Origin: Levilactobacillus humaensis
GTDB lineage: Bacteria; Bacillota; Bacilli; Lactobacillales; Lactobacillaceae
Assembly: GCF_024345185.1 (NCBI RefSeq)
Contig: NZ_BROB01000008.1
Coordinates: forward strand, 19,490 to 83,489
DNA: 64,000 nucleotides
Direction: 5' to 3'
Part shown: piece after piece, positions 9,200 through 16,086 of the stretch
Layout: each line of letters opens with the position of its first letter
Position numbering within the stretch: position 1 is the first letter of the stretch
Made by a program: the position numbers and the translations under genes
Notes under the pieces: generated by a model
Database searches by the model: none
What the model saw: the letters and a program-made list of their open reading frames with translations, nothing else
What the model was told of the DNA's origin: nothing

Positions 9200-10009
9200 T
9201 CAGTTGAGATGGTAATGGTCGCCATACATTTGCCATTTCAGGGGACGCTTGAGTTGAAAATTTTTATCGCGGATGAATTGACGCTGAGCAGTCAGCCGAG
9301 AGAGGTCGTGGTGGGCCGCCTCTTGGCGCATGATGGGGGTGCGAGCTTTGAGAAAGGCATTGAGATAGTGGGCCTCATTACCGCCCTGACGCGGTGTTTT
9401 AGCCAGCCGTTTGGCTTGACGACGAATACCGCCGAAGCTACTCTTGTCGTTACCAGGACCGTGAACCACCATGGCGTCGTAATAGATGTATTGTCCCAAC
9501 GGGCTCAGATTATCTTGTTTAGCCGCGCGTAGCACCGGATTCAGGTACTCGGTATCTAGAATATGGTTTTCGGCCTGCACGAGTTGTGAATCCTTGGCGG
9601 CCTGTTGCCAAGCGTGGATGAAGGGGTGACCCAGGCCATGGTGGGTTGCGGACCCAACGGCGGCCTTGAGAGCGGGCAGGTAAGGCTTGAGTCCATTGTG
9701 CTGGGGCTTCAAGTGAACGTAACGTTGGATGACTTGACGGAGATCGCCGTTGGCCGTCGTGAACCCAATGATCCCAGCGGTATAACCACGCCCATCGCCA
9801 ATATCTTCGATATAACCGTACTGGCGATGATAATTTGTGGTTGAATTCTCGGCACTCGCAACCAAGGAGAAAGTGGTGTCGCGGCGTTGGCCGGTCTTGA
9901 TGGTCTGCCCAGGTTGATAGCCTGAGGTGGCGGATGGTGACTGGCAACCGGCTAGGGCGAGGGCCAGTAGACCGATTGCTGTGATTATTTTGACTGGTTG
10001 GTGCTTCAT
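9200..10009 (-). CDS. csn: GH46 chitosanase, lipoprotein
   Basis: An endo-acting chitosanase (EC 3.2.1.132) that cleaves beta-1,4-glucosamine polymers. A type II signal peptide ends in the lipobox LALAGC (Cys22), so the enzyme should be lipid-anchored outside the membrane. The GH46 signature is almost textbook: E54 (in ASAENS) and D72 in the block YGYIEDIGDGRGYTAGI, spaced 18 residues like Glu22 and Asp40 of the Streptomyces N174 enzyme. The later GIRRQAKR and NEAHYLNAFL stretches also fit the family. It is divergent from an Rgg-type regulator, which may control it. The natural substrate could be fungal chitosan. Confidence 0.9.
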   Translation of the reverse strand: MKHQPVKIITAIGLLALALAGCQSPSATSGYQPGQTIKTGQRRDTTFSLVASAENSTTNYHRQYGYIEDIGDGRGYTAGIIGFTTANGDLRQVIQRYVHLKPQHNGLKPYLPALKAAVGSATHHGLGHPFIHAWQQAAKDSQLVQAENHILDTEYLNPVLRAAKQDNLSPLGQYIYYDAMVVHGPGNDKSSFGGIRRQAKRLAKTPRQGGNEAHYLNAFLKARTPIMRQEAAHHDLSRLTAQRQFIRDKNFQLKRPLKWQMYGDHYHLN

Positions 10010-10167
10010 GCGGACAGACTTCTTTCTCGGTACGGATAGGTTGTGTGTAGACTTTACTCTAGTTTAACAAGATACCTTCAGGTCTAAAATGATTAGTTGG
10101 TGGTCTTAATCGATGTTTAATCGTTTGTCCCACGTTGAATTGATTTTCAGCAGATGGTGGTTAATCA

Positions 10168-10195
10168 TTGGCAAAAGGGTTCAGTTCGGTATAAT
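10168..10195 (+). promoter_or_regulatory. Promoter of the Rgg-type regulator
   Basis: TTGGCA and TATAAT are separated by 16 bases, and the gene start follows 30 bases after the -10. Both hexamers are near consensus. Confidence 0.65.
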
Positions 10196-10224
10196 CAAAA
10201 CAACAAGTAAGGGAGGTTACCACG

Positions 10225-11040
10225 ATGAGTTTAGGCACGACACTCAAACAGGTTCGCCAACAACGGCATCTCACCCAACGGGAGGTGGCTCAGGACATCT
10301 GTGCCCAGTCGATGTTGTCGGCAATCGAGAACGACCGTTATACGCCCAATGCGACGCTTTTAATGCGGTTATGCGAACGACTGACAATCAGTTTAAGTGA
10401 GATTAGTCTGGCTCAGAACTTCGATGTGGGGCCGCAGATGGCGTTTAACCAGCGCGTTGAGGTGCTCTGTAACCAGCATCGCTATGCAGAACTTCAGGCC
10501 TTTCTAAAACAAGATGACGTGATGGCGGCGATTGATTCCGATGAACAGACCCAGGCCTATTACTATTATCTGGGGGTCACGGATATTCAGCTGGGCCCCG
10601 ACCTCGTTGCCGCAGAACAGAGCTTCCAGTTGAGTCTAGCGAGTGCGGTGAGTGGTCGCCCCACGACACTGACCCGAATCGCTCAGATGTCATTGGCTTT
10701 GGTGCGAGGGCGCCAGCATCGGCAGGCAGACGCTCAGAAGCTGGTGATTACGGCGTTGGCCGATCTGGCCAACAGTCCCTATGAGGAAAATCTAAACATT
10801 TTGTTCTACTTAGCGGCGCTCTTTGATTTTGAAGCCCAACGGGACAACGCGGCCATGCAACGGATCGTGATGGGGATTCAATTTGCGACCGACCATAACT
10901 CCCATTATCTATTGGCTAACGATTACCATCTGTTGGCCGTGATTGCGGAACGCAGTGAACGTTTGGCAGACGAAGACTATCGCCGATCCGAGAAGCTACT
11001 CGCCAAACTCTTTCACGAAAAAATATACGACCGTTTCTAA
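10225..11040 (+). CDS. Rgg/MutR-type helix-turn-helix transcriptional regulator
   Basis: An N-terminal XRE-type helix-turn-helix (about residues 7-62, TQREVAQDICAQSMLSAIEN) is followed by an all-helical TPR-like domain of about 200 residues. This is the layout of Rgg/GadR/MutR regulators, which often bind a short peptide. Length 271 is in the usual range. GGGAGG precedes the ATG. No small peptide gene with a hydrophobic C-terminus was recognised beside it, so a peptide partner is not shown. Likely targets are the divergent chitosanase gene or the following SRPBCC gene. Confidence 0.8.
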   Translation: MSLGTTLKQVRQQRHLTQREVAQDICAQSMLSAIENDRYTPNATLLMRLCERLTISLSEISLAQNFDVGPQMAFNQRVEVLCNQHRYAELQAFLKQDDVMAAIDSDEQTQAYYYYLGVTDIQLGPDLVAAEQSFQLSLASAVSGRPTTLTRIAQMSLALVRGRQHRQADAQKLVITALADLANSPYEENLNILFYLAALFDFEAQRDNAAMQRIVMGIQFATDHNSHYLLANDYHLLAVIAERSERLADEDYRRSEKLLAKLFHEKIYDRF

Positions 11041-11114
11041 ATATCAGGATACTGATTTTATCCCTTTGGAGGAACCCGCTAGAATGAGGTCATCATCTAG
11101 AGGAGGTTCTTAAC

Positions 11115-11522
11115 ATGACAAACACAGCAGTCTTTACCAATGAGGTCTTAGCCCAGGCGACGGTCGCAGATAGCCAGAAGGTTCTGGCCGACCCGCAGTC
11201 ACTATTGAAGTGGGTCCCAGACATTACGACGGTGACAGCGGGGGCAAATGCCTTCGAGGTTACCCGGCAAGGTGCGGCGCTGAATCAACACGAGCGGATC
11301 ACCGTGACGGCAGGGGATGGCCAAGTGACCTATGAGAGTACTCAGGGACGATTGGCTTACCGATTGGTTTTTACCCTGACCGCGAAGGAAGCCGGTACGC
11401 TGATTCAAGAGGCCTTGTACGTGCCGGATCATACCGGTTTGCCAATCAAATTGATGGCGCCGATTGCGAAGCGCGCCTTTCACCAGAATCTGACTCGACT
11501 CGCCCAGATCGTCGCGAGCTAG
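11115..11522 (+). CDS. SRPBCC-superfamily (START-like) protein
   Basis: A 135-residue cytoplasmic protein with the alternating strands and long C-terminal helix of the polyketide-cyclase/START-like fold (SRPBCC). It has the family's opening pattern (VFTNEVLAQATVADSQKVL, then WVPDI) and a C-terminal helix (MAPIAKRAFHQNLTRLAQI). Such proteins bind small hydrophobic ligands, and no catalytic residues are obvious. GAGGAGG lies nine bases before the ATG. It follows the Rgg-type gene by 74 bases in the same direction and has its own terminator. Confidence 0.7.
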   Translation: MTNTAVFTNEVLAQATVADSQKVLADPQSLLKWVPDITTVTAGANAFEVTRQGAALNQHERITVTAGDGQVTYESTQGRLAYRLVFTLTAKEAGTLIQEALYVPDHTGLPIKLMAPIAKRAFHQNLTRLAQIVAS

Positions 11523-11527
11523 GGGTT

Positions 11528-11566
11528 AAAACAGGCACACCGCAGAATTTCTCGGTGTGCCTGTTT
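11528..11566. terminator. Bidirectional terminator
   Basis: AAAACAGGCACACCG pairs perfectly with CGGTGTGCCTGTTTT around ten bases. It ends the SRPBCC gene on the plus strand and abuts the stop of the convergent lipoprotein gene. Confidence 0.9.
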
Positions 11567-11569
11567 TGG

Positions 11570-12094
11570 TTATTTTGAATGATTAACGACTGCCAGATTG
11601 TGTGGCATGTGCCGAACTTTTTTCTCGACGTGGTCGTGGTTGAGCTGTTTGACGATCTTGGATAGGGTCGTCGTGGCCGTCTGATCCTTTCGAAAGGAGT
11701 GGACGATGAAGCTGTCGTAAAGAACTTGTTGGTTCTTAATGGTAAACCAGTTGGGGGCCAAATTTTTCTGTGCGCTGGTCATGTGTTGATCCGGCCAGAC
11801 CAAATACTTGCGACTGTCCTTGTGGGGATAGATCTCGACCTGCCAGCCGGCCTGCATGTCAGCCACCTCTTGCCAACGAGGGAGCTTGGTGTGGTGGATG
11901 GCAAAGTAGATGATGGCGGCATAGGTCAATGACTTATCGTGTTGCAGTTCCGAGACGGTCAGCGGTTTTACTTTTGGCTTGGTGGTCGTTGGCTGGGGTT
12001 GATGAGGTGTGGGGGTTGTCTTAGCTCCACAGGCCGTCAACGTAAGGCTGGCCAGGATGATCATTAGACTCGTGGCCCAGATTTTCTTAGACAT
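11570..12094 (-). CDS. Putative lipoprotein of unknown function
   Basis: A 174-residue protein with a type II signal peptide and lipobox (LTLTAC, Cys about residue 22). A Thr/Pro/Lys-rich spacer and a small basic extracellular domain of about 130 residues follow. I do not recognise the domain; it has no cysteines beyond the lipobox and no enzyme motif. The neighbours are unrelated small genes. Confidence 0.75.
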   Translation of the reverse strand: MSKKIWATSLMIILASLTLTACGAKTTPTPHQPQPTTTKPKVKPLTVSELQHDKSLTYAAIIYFAIHHTKLPRWQEVADMQAGWQVEIYPHKDSRKYLVWPDQHMTSAQKNLAPNWFTIKNQQVLYDSFIVHSFRKDQTATTTLSKIVKQLNHDHVEKKVRHMPHNLAVVNHSK

Positions 12095-12162
12095 TGGCTG
12101 GTCCTTTCTCAGAATAATTATGTTTTCTAGTTTAGTCGTTAAGGACTAAAAGCGCAAAAATA

Positions 12163-12191
12163 AAAAACCGGCTAGCCCCAGCTAGTCGGTC
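12163..12191 (-). terminator. Terminator of the Apf-like gene
   Basis: On the minus strand ACCGACTAGC and GCTAGCCGGT flank a short loop and are followed by a run of T. Confidence 0.7.
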
Positions 12192-12275
12192 AGTTACTCA
12201 GTCAATTCTATGTCCAAACAAGAACCCTGATGATTTGTGCTATGTAGCGATAAGGTACGAACAGCCGACGCTATT

Positions 12276-12677
12276 TTAGTACCAGTGATGACTCTGCCAG
12301 AAACGCTTAGCCTTCGTCCAAGTGCCGTAACGACCACTGACGTAGTTGTTGGCAACACGTTCTTGGTTAGCAGGTGAGTAATCACCGTGCAGGTAAGACT
12401 TCAATAATTGGTAACGACCGTAACAACGACCATTACGAGCGGAGTAGTTGTAGCCGGATTCGCGTTTAGCGATCCAATTCTTAGCAGATCTTTGTTTTTT
12501 CGAAAGATTCTTATTGATTTCGGCGATTTTCTTTGCCTGGCTCTTGGAGACCTTGCTCGATGCCTGAGCCGTAGTCGTGGTTTCAGGCATGAGGTTGGCC
12601 GTCACATCGGTAAGAGTCCCGAAGGAGAAGCCAAATAGTAATAATAATGTTGCGATTTTAATTTTAAATTTTGACAT
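12276..12677 (-). CDS. Secreted Apf-like / lysozyme-fold muralytic protein
   Basis: A signal peptide (about residues 1-38, ending TAQA) and a Lys-rich helical linker precede a C-terminal domain. The order WIAKRESGYNYSARNG, YGRYQL and NQERVANNYVSGRYGTW matches the lactobacillus aggregation-promoting-factor/transglycosylase-like domain. The Glu of RESG is the expected catalytic acid. At 133 residues it is short: it lacks the LysM and long spacer of many Apf proteins, so it is probably freely secreted. A role in wall turnover is inferred. Confidence 0.8.
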   Translation of the reverse strand: MSKFKIKIATLLLLFGFSFGTLTDVTANLMPETTTTAQASSKVSKSQAKKIAEINKNLSKKQRSAKNWIAKRESGYNYSARNGRCYGRYQLLKSYLHGDYSPANQERVANNYVSGRYGTWTKAKRFWQSHHWY

Positions 12678-12871
12678 TTCGATAACTTCCTCATCCCTTA
12701 ATTGCTAATTGCAGTATACCGGAGAAATGTTGCAAACATGTTAACAGCCGGTTACCAGGCAGTTAAAAGGACTTCACAACATCTGGGGAGTTAGGGTTGG
12801 CCCTGATTGGTGTGGGGCCTTCAATTCCTTGAGGATCCTATGATACCGGGCTTAAGAAGTTCTTAAGAAAT

Positions 12872-12908
12872 CAAAAAACAGCCGTTCAAATATTACAAAC
12901 GGCTGTCA
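12872..12908 (-). terminator. Terminator of uppP
   Basis: On the minus strand ACAGCCGTT and AACGGCTGT form a stem followed by TTTTTTGA. Confidence 0.8.
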
Positions 12909-12947
12909 CATAACTTGTAACAAACTGGCAATATTGGGGTCAGATAA

Positions 12948-13775
12948 TTAGTTGAGCAACCCAAAATAAGCAATTACCAAGGTTCCAAGGGCGATTCGAT
13001 ACCACCCGAAGACCTTGAAGTCATTGTTACGAATGTAGCTGAGAAGGAACTTGATGGCCAGATAGGCTACGAGAAAGGACACCACGGTTCCAGTCGTGAG
13101 CACTGCCAGTTGCATGCCAGTGAAATGGTTGCCGTGGATGAGGTACTTCAAGACTTTCAGGCTGGAGGCCCCCAGCATGGTGGGGATGGCCAGGAAAAAG
13201 GAAAATTCGGTAGCTACGTAACGTGAGGTTCCCAATAAGATGGCACCCAAGATGGTGGCACCGGAGCGTGAGGTTCCGGGGACCATGGCCAGCACTTGGC
13301 ACAGACCGATCAGGACGGCCATCGTGATTGGGAGTTGGTTGAGATCAGTGTAACGGGGCCGCTTGGTTTTATTGTAGGCTTCGATCACGATAAACAGGAT
13401 GCCGTAGACAATCAGGGTGCCCGCAATGACCTGCCAGCTTGTGAGGTGCGCATCCATCCAGTCGTTTAACGGCAAGCCCACGATGATCGCTGGCAGAACG
13501 GCAATGATGACCTTGAACCAGAGTACCCAGGTTTGGTGCCGCTCCAGATTGGATTTCCGCGGGGCCCAGGGATTGAGTTTATTGAAGTAGATTACGACCA
13601 CCGCAAAGATGGCGCCCAGCTGGATAACCACCATAAACATATTGATAAAGGCCGTGGGTTCGTTGAGCTTCACGAAGGCGTCGGCTAAGTACAGGTGGCC
13701 AGTGGAACTAATCGGTAGGAATTCCGTAATCCCTTCGATAATACCCAAGATGACCACTTTAATGATTTCTAACAC
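12948..13775 (-). CDS. uppP: Undecaprenyl-diphosphatase UppP (BacA)
   Basis: An integral membrane enzyme that dephosphorylates undecaprenyl diphosphate to recycle the lipid carrier for cell-wall synthesis; overproduction gives bacitracin resistance. The two family motifs are clear: [14 protein letters not shown] (about residues 14-27) and [10 protein letters not shown] (about 167-176). There are about eight hydrophobic helices, and the length of 275 is standard. It is monocistronic with its own terminator. Confidence 0.95.
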   Translation of the reverse strand: MLEIIKVVILGIIEGITEFLPISSTGHLYLADAFVKLNEPTAFINMFMVVIQLGAIFAVVVIYFNKLNPWAPRKSNLERHQTWVLWFKVIIAVLPAIIVGLPLNDWMDAHLTSWQVIAGTLIVYGILFIVIEAYNKTKRPRYTDLNQLPITMAVLIGLCQVLAMVPGTSRSGATILGAILLGTSRYVATEFSFFLAIPTMLGASSLKVLKYLIHGNHFTGMQLAVLTTGTVVSFLVAYLAIKFLLSYIRNNDFKVFGWYRIALGTLVIAYFGLLN

Positions 13776-14006
13776 GCAAGGTCCTTCTTTCTAGAACGAA
13801 TAAGTCTGCCACAAGGTGACAGCGGTTAGGGTTCATCGTATCGAATTGGTGTAAAGGTGAGATTGCGGTTGTGTAAAATGTTGGTAAATGGGACGATTCA
13901 GTGTGATAGAAAGAAGCATTTGTGTAAGTCCAATTGAAATACATCGATATGTGTTAGCGATATACTACTTATATTGAAGAAACTTAGGCCGCTAAGGAGG
14001 TATTAG

Positions 14007-14177
14007 GTGGATAGAAAACGAGATATTTCTGAAGAAAAAGGGAAACGGAAACTAAAAGAAGAAACTAGGAAGGCAATTCAGGAAAGTAAAAATGGCACTG
14101 GAGAAACCTTTGAGTCCTTTTCAAGCTGGAAAGATAGTCTATCAAAGTTGACGAATTCAAATGAGAGTAAAGAATAA
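14007..14177 (+). CDS. Small hydrophilic protein, 56 residues, GTG start
   Basis: AAGGAGG lies seven bases before GTG 14007, and the frame runs 56 codons to TAA. The product is very charged (MDRKRDISEEKGKRKLK at the start), probably helical, with no signal peptide or membrane segment. Codon content is more A-rich than the flanking genes. I do not recognise it. The strong ribosome site and the absence of stops argue it is real, but its length makes this uncertain. Confidence 0.5.
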   Translation: MDRKRDISEEKGKRKLKEETRKAIQESKNGTGETFESFSSWKDSLSKLTNSNESKE

Positions 14178-14239
14178 TGTATTGGTGATGAAGGCACGAA
14201 ATTGTGTAATGGCTGTTTATTTGGCAAAGGCCAATGTAA

Positions 14240-14423
14240 CCGGAGGAGGTCAGGGATGGCCCCAGCCGTGGAGGTAGCGTTAGACCGAGTGTTCTGCTCG
14301 GCCTTACGCTACGGGCGACTTTGAAGACACGTGGTCTTCGTGGCTTCAAATCGAGCGAGAAGCCTGGTTTTCAGGCTGAAGCGTCCCCACAGCAGGCGTA
14401 ATCCCTGGCAGCCGCAGGCGGCC
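14240..14423 (+). repeat. Structured repeat family A, copy 1
   Basis: About 184 bases with four paired regions: P1 GTCAGGGAT/ATCCCTGGC (14249, 14401), P2 GTAGCGT/ACGCTAC (14274, 14306) capping CCGAG/CTCGG, P3 TTTGAAG/CTTCAAA (14320, 14344) extended by CACG/CGTG, and P4 AGCCTG/CAGGCT (14361, 14372). Single-stranded GCGTCCCCACAGCAGGCG is shared with the other copies, whereas stem bases differ and still pair. No open frame fits. It lies between convergent genes. Confidence 0.8.
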
Positions 14424-14493
14424 TTCCATTCATTTATTTAGCACAAAATAAAAGCCACGATCCGCCAATTAAAGGCGAATCATGGCTATTTGT

Positions 14494-15501
14494 TTACAGT
14501 AAATGAATGTTAGCAGCTTCGCATTTGTCGATCATTTCTTGTGGCCAGAGGGAAGCTTGCACTTCGCCCACGTGAGCCTTACCCAGTAACAACATGCACA
14601 GCCGGGATTGGCCAATCCCACCACCGATGGTGAATGGGACTTCTTCATTTAAGACCATTTGGTGATATGGCAAGGTCAGACGGTCCTCGGCGTCAGCTAA
14701 CTTAAGTTGCTTACGCAGTGAGTCGGCATCGACCCGAATCCCCATGCTGGAGATTTCCATGGCCTGGTTCAAAGGTTCGTACCAGAAGAGGATGTCCCCG
14801 TTTAACTCCCAGTCATCGTAGTCAGGGGCCCGGCCATCATGACGTTTGCCACTCTTTAATTCCCCACCGATCTTCATTAAGAAGACACAGCCGAGTTCTT
14901 TAGTAATGGCGTTTTCCCGTTCTTTAGGCGTGAACTTAGGGTAACGGTCTTCCAATTCTTGAGTCGTGATGAAGTGAATTTCATCGGGCAAGTGGTGAAC
15001 CGCTTGAGGGAACTTGTACCAAACTTCGTGTTCCATGTGCTTGATTACTTTGAAGATGGTCCGAACGGTTTGTTTCAATGTGTCGAGCGTCCGTTCTTCC
15101 TTGGTAATCACCTTTTCCCAATCCCATTGGTCAACGTAAGCGGAGTGGTAGTTGTCCAGGTCTTCGTCCTTACGAATGGCGTTCATGTTGGTGTAGAGGC
15201 CTTCGTGCAGGTCAAAGCCGTAACGCTTTAAGGCGACCCGTTTCCATTTCGCTAAAGAGTGGACGATTTCAATTTGAGCATCGCCCATGTCAGCCATGGT
15301 AAAGGAGACCGGCTTTTCAACCCCGTTCAAGTTATCGTTCAGCCCAGTGGCCTTGTCGACAAACATGGGTGCGGACAGCCGTGACAGATTTAATTGGTCA
15401 CCGAATTCGTCTTGGAAGGTTTCACGGATGTACCGGATAGCCTTTTGCGTTTCTTTAACCGACAGCTTTGGTTCGTATGATTCTGGAATAATTAAATGCA
15501 T
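14494..15501 (-). CDS. asnA: Aspartate-ammonia ligase (asparagine synthetase A)
   Basis: AsnA makes asparagine from aspartate, ammonia and ATP (EC 6.3.1.1) and is related to class II aminoacyl-tRNA synthetases. Recognisable blocks are [40 protein letters not shown] and the C-terminal [18 protein letters not shown] 15501 follows AAAGGAG; the frame extends upstream into the T-box, so the longer version is rejected. Length 335 is standard. It is monocistronic and controlled by the asparagine T-box directly upstream. Confidence 0.95.
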   Translation of the reverse strand: MHLIIPESYEPKLSVKETQKAIRYIRETFQDEFGDQLNLSRLSAPMFVDKATGLNDNLNGVEKPVSFTMADMGDAQIEIVHSLAKWKRVALKRYGFDLHEGLYTNMNAIRKDEDLDNYHSAYVDQWDWEKVITKEERTLDTLKQTVRTIFKVIKHMEHEVWYKFPQAVHHLPDEIHFITTQELEDRYPKFTPKERENAITKELGCVFLMKIGGELKSGKRHDGRAPDYDDWELNGDILFWYEPLNQAMEISSMGIRVDADSLRKQLKLADAEDRLTLPYHQMVLNEEVPFTIGGGIGQSRLCMLLLGKAHVGEVQASLWPQEMIDKCEAANIHLL

Positions 15502-15529
15502 GGTCCATTTCTCCTTTACGTGTTGGATT

Positions 15530-15825
15530 AAGACAAAAGAAAAAGCCTTCCGTCCCCTCAGAAAATCAAGGGACGAAAGGCTACTTTCGCGGTACCACCC
15601 AAGTTGTCTATCTAAAATAGACCAGCTCAATTGGAGTACAATCATACTCCACCGATGGTAACGTATCGGTCACGGCTTAACTTACTTCAACCTAAGTTGG
15701 TTCGGTCAGCAACTAAGAAAGTGTTATTCGGATAGGTCAACGCTGATTGGGTTTTCACTAGCTCCCAACTCACTGGCAGGTTGACGAATCGTACTTGTCT
15801 TTCCTCCGTCTTTTATCTTGTGAAA
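15530..15825 (-). promoter_or_regulatory. T-box leader (asparagine specifier) of asnA
   Basis: The conserved T-box sequence GGGTGGTACCGCG lies at about 15588-15601 on the minus strand. It is followed by the terminator hairpin AGCCTTTCGTCCC / GGGGACGGAAGGCT and a T run (about 15536-15585). Upstream is a long stem I region in which GAATAACAC offers an AAC (Asn) specifier codon, matching the gene. Uncharged tRNA-Asn should stabilise the antiterminator and switch asnA on. The specifier position is my reading and was not folded by program. Confidence 0.9.
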
Positions 15826-15828
15826 CCT

Positions 15829-15856
15829 ATACTAGCATCTTTTTTTGATTTGTAAA
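15829..15856 (-). promoter_or_regulatory. Promoter of the T-box/asnA transcript
   Basis: On the minus strand TTTACA and TAGTAT are separated by 16 bases, directly before the T-box leader. Confidence 0.7.
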
Positions 15857-16035
15857 CAGAAAAATTAAAAAGAAATGAGTAATTTTCTTATGAAATCGTG
15901 ACCAAAACCTTGTTGTTCTAAGAGTTTTCACAGTTTTAAAAAAAGTTTTTGAAAATATGCGAAAAACTGGCGGCGGATTTCGTTAGTACTTGTAGGGGAA
16001 GCTGTCACAGTAGTTGTCAGAAAATCCCAGTTCAA

Positions 16036-16072
16036 GAAAAACGCGTCACAGCCTGATGACCGCAACGCGTTA
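16036..16072 (-). terminator. Terminator of the LPQTxE surface gene
   Basis: On the minus strand AACGCGT and ACGCGTT flank an 18-base loop and are followed by T-rich sequence. Confidence 0.6.
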
Positions 16073-16086
16073 GAAATTCTGTTCAG

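Noticed and set aside
14065..14349. Minus-strand frame across family A copy 1
   Set aside because: It covers the structured repeat and the small plus-strand gene, has no ribosome site, and is not kept in the other copies.
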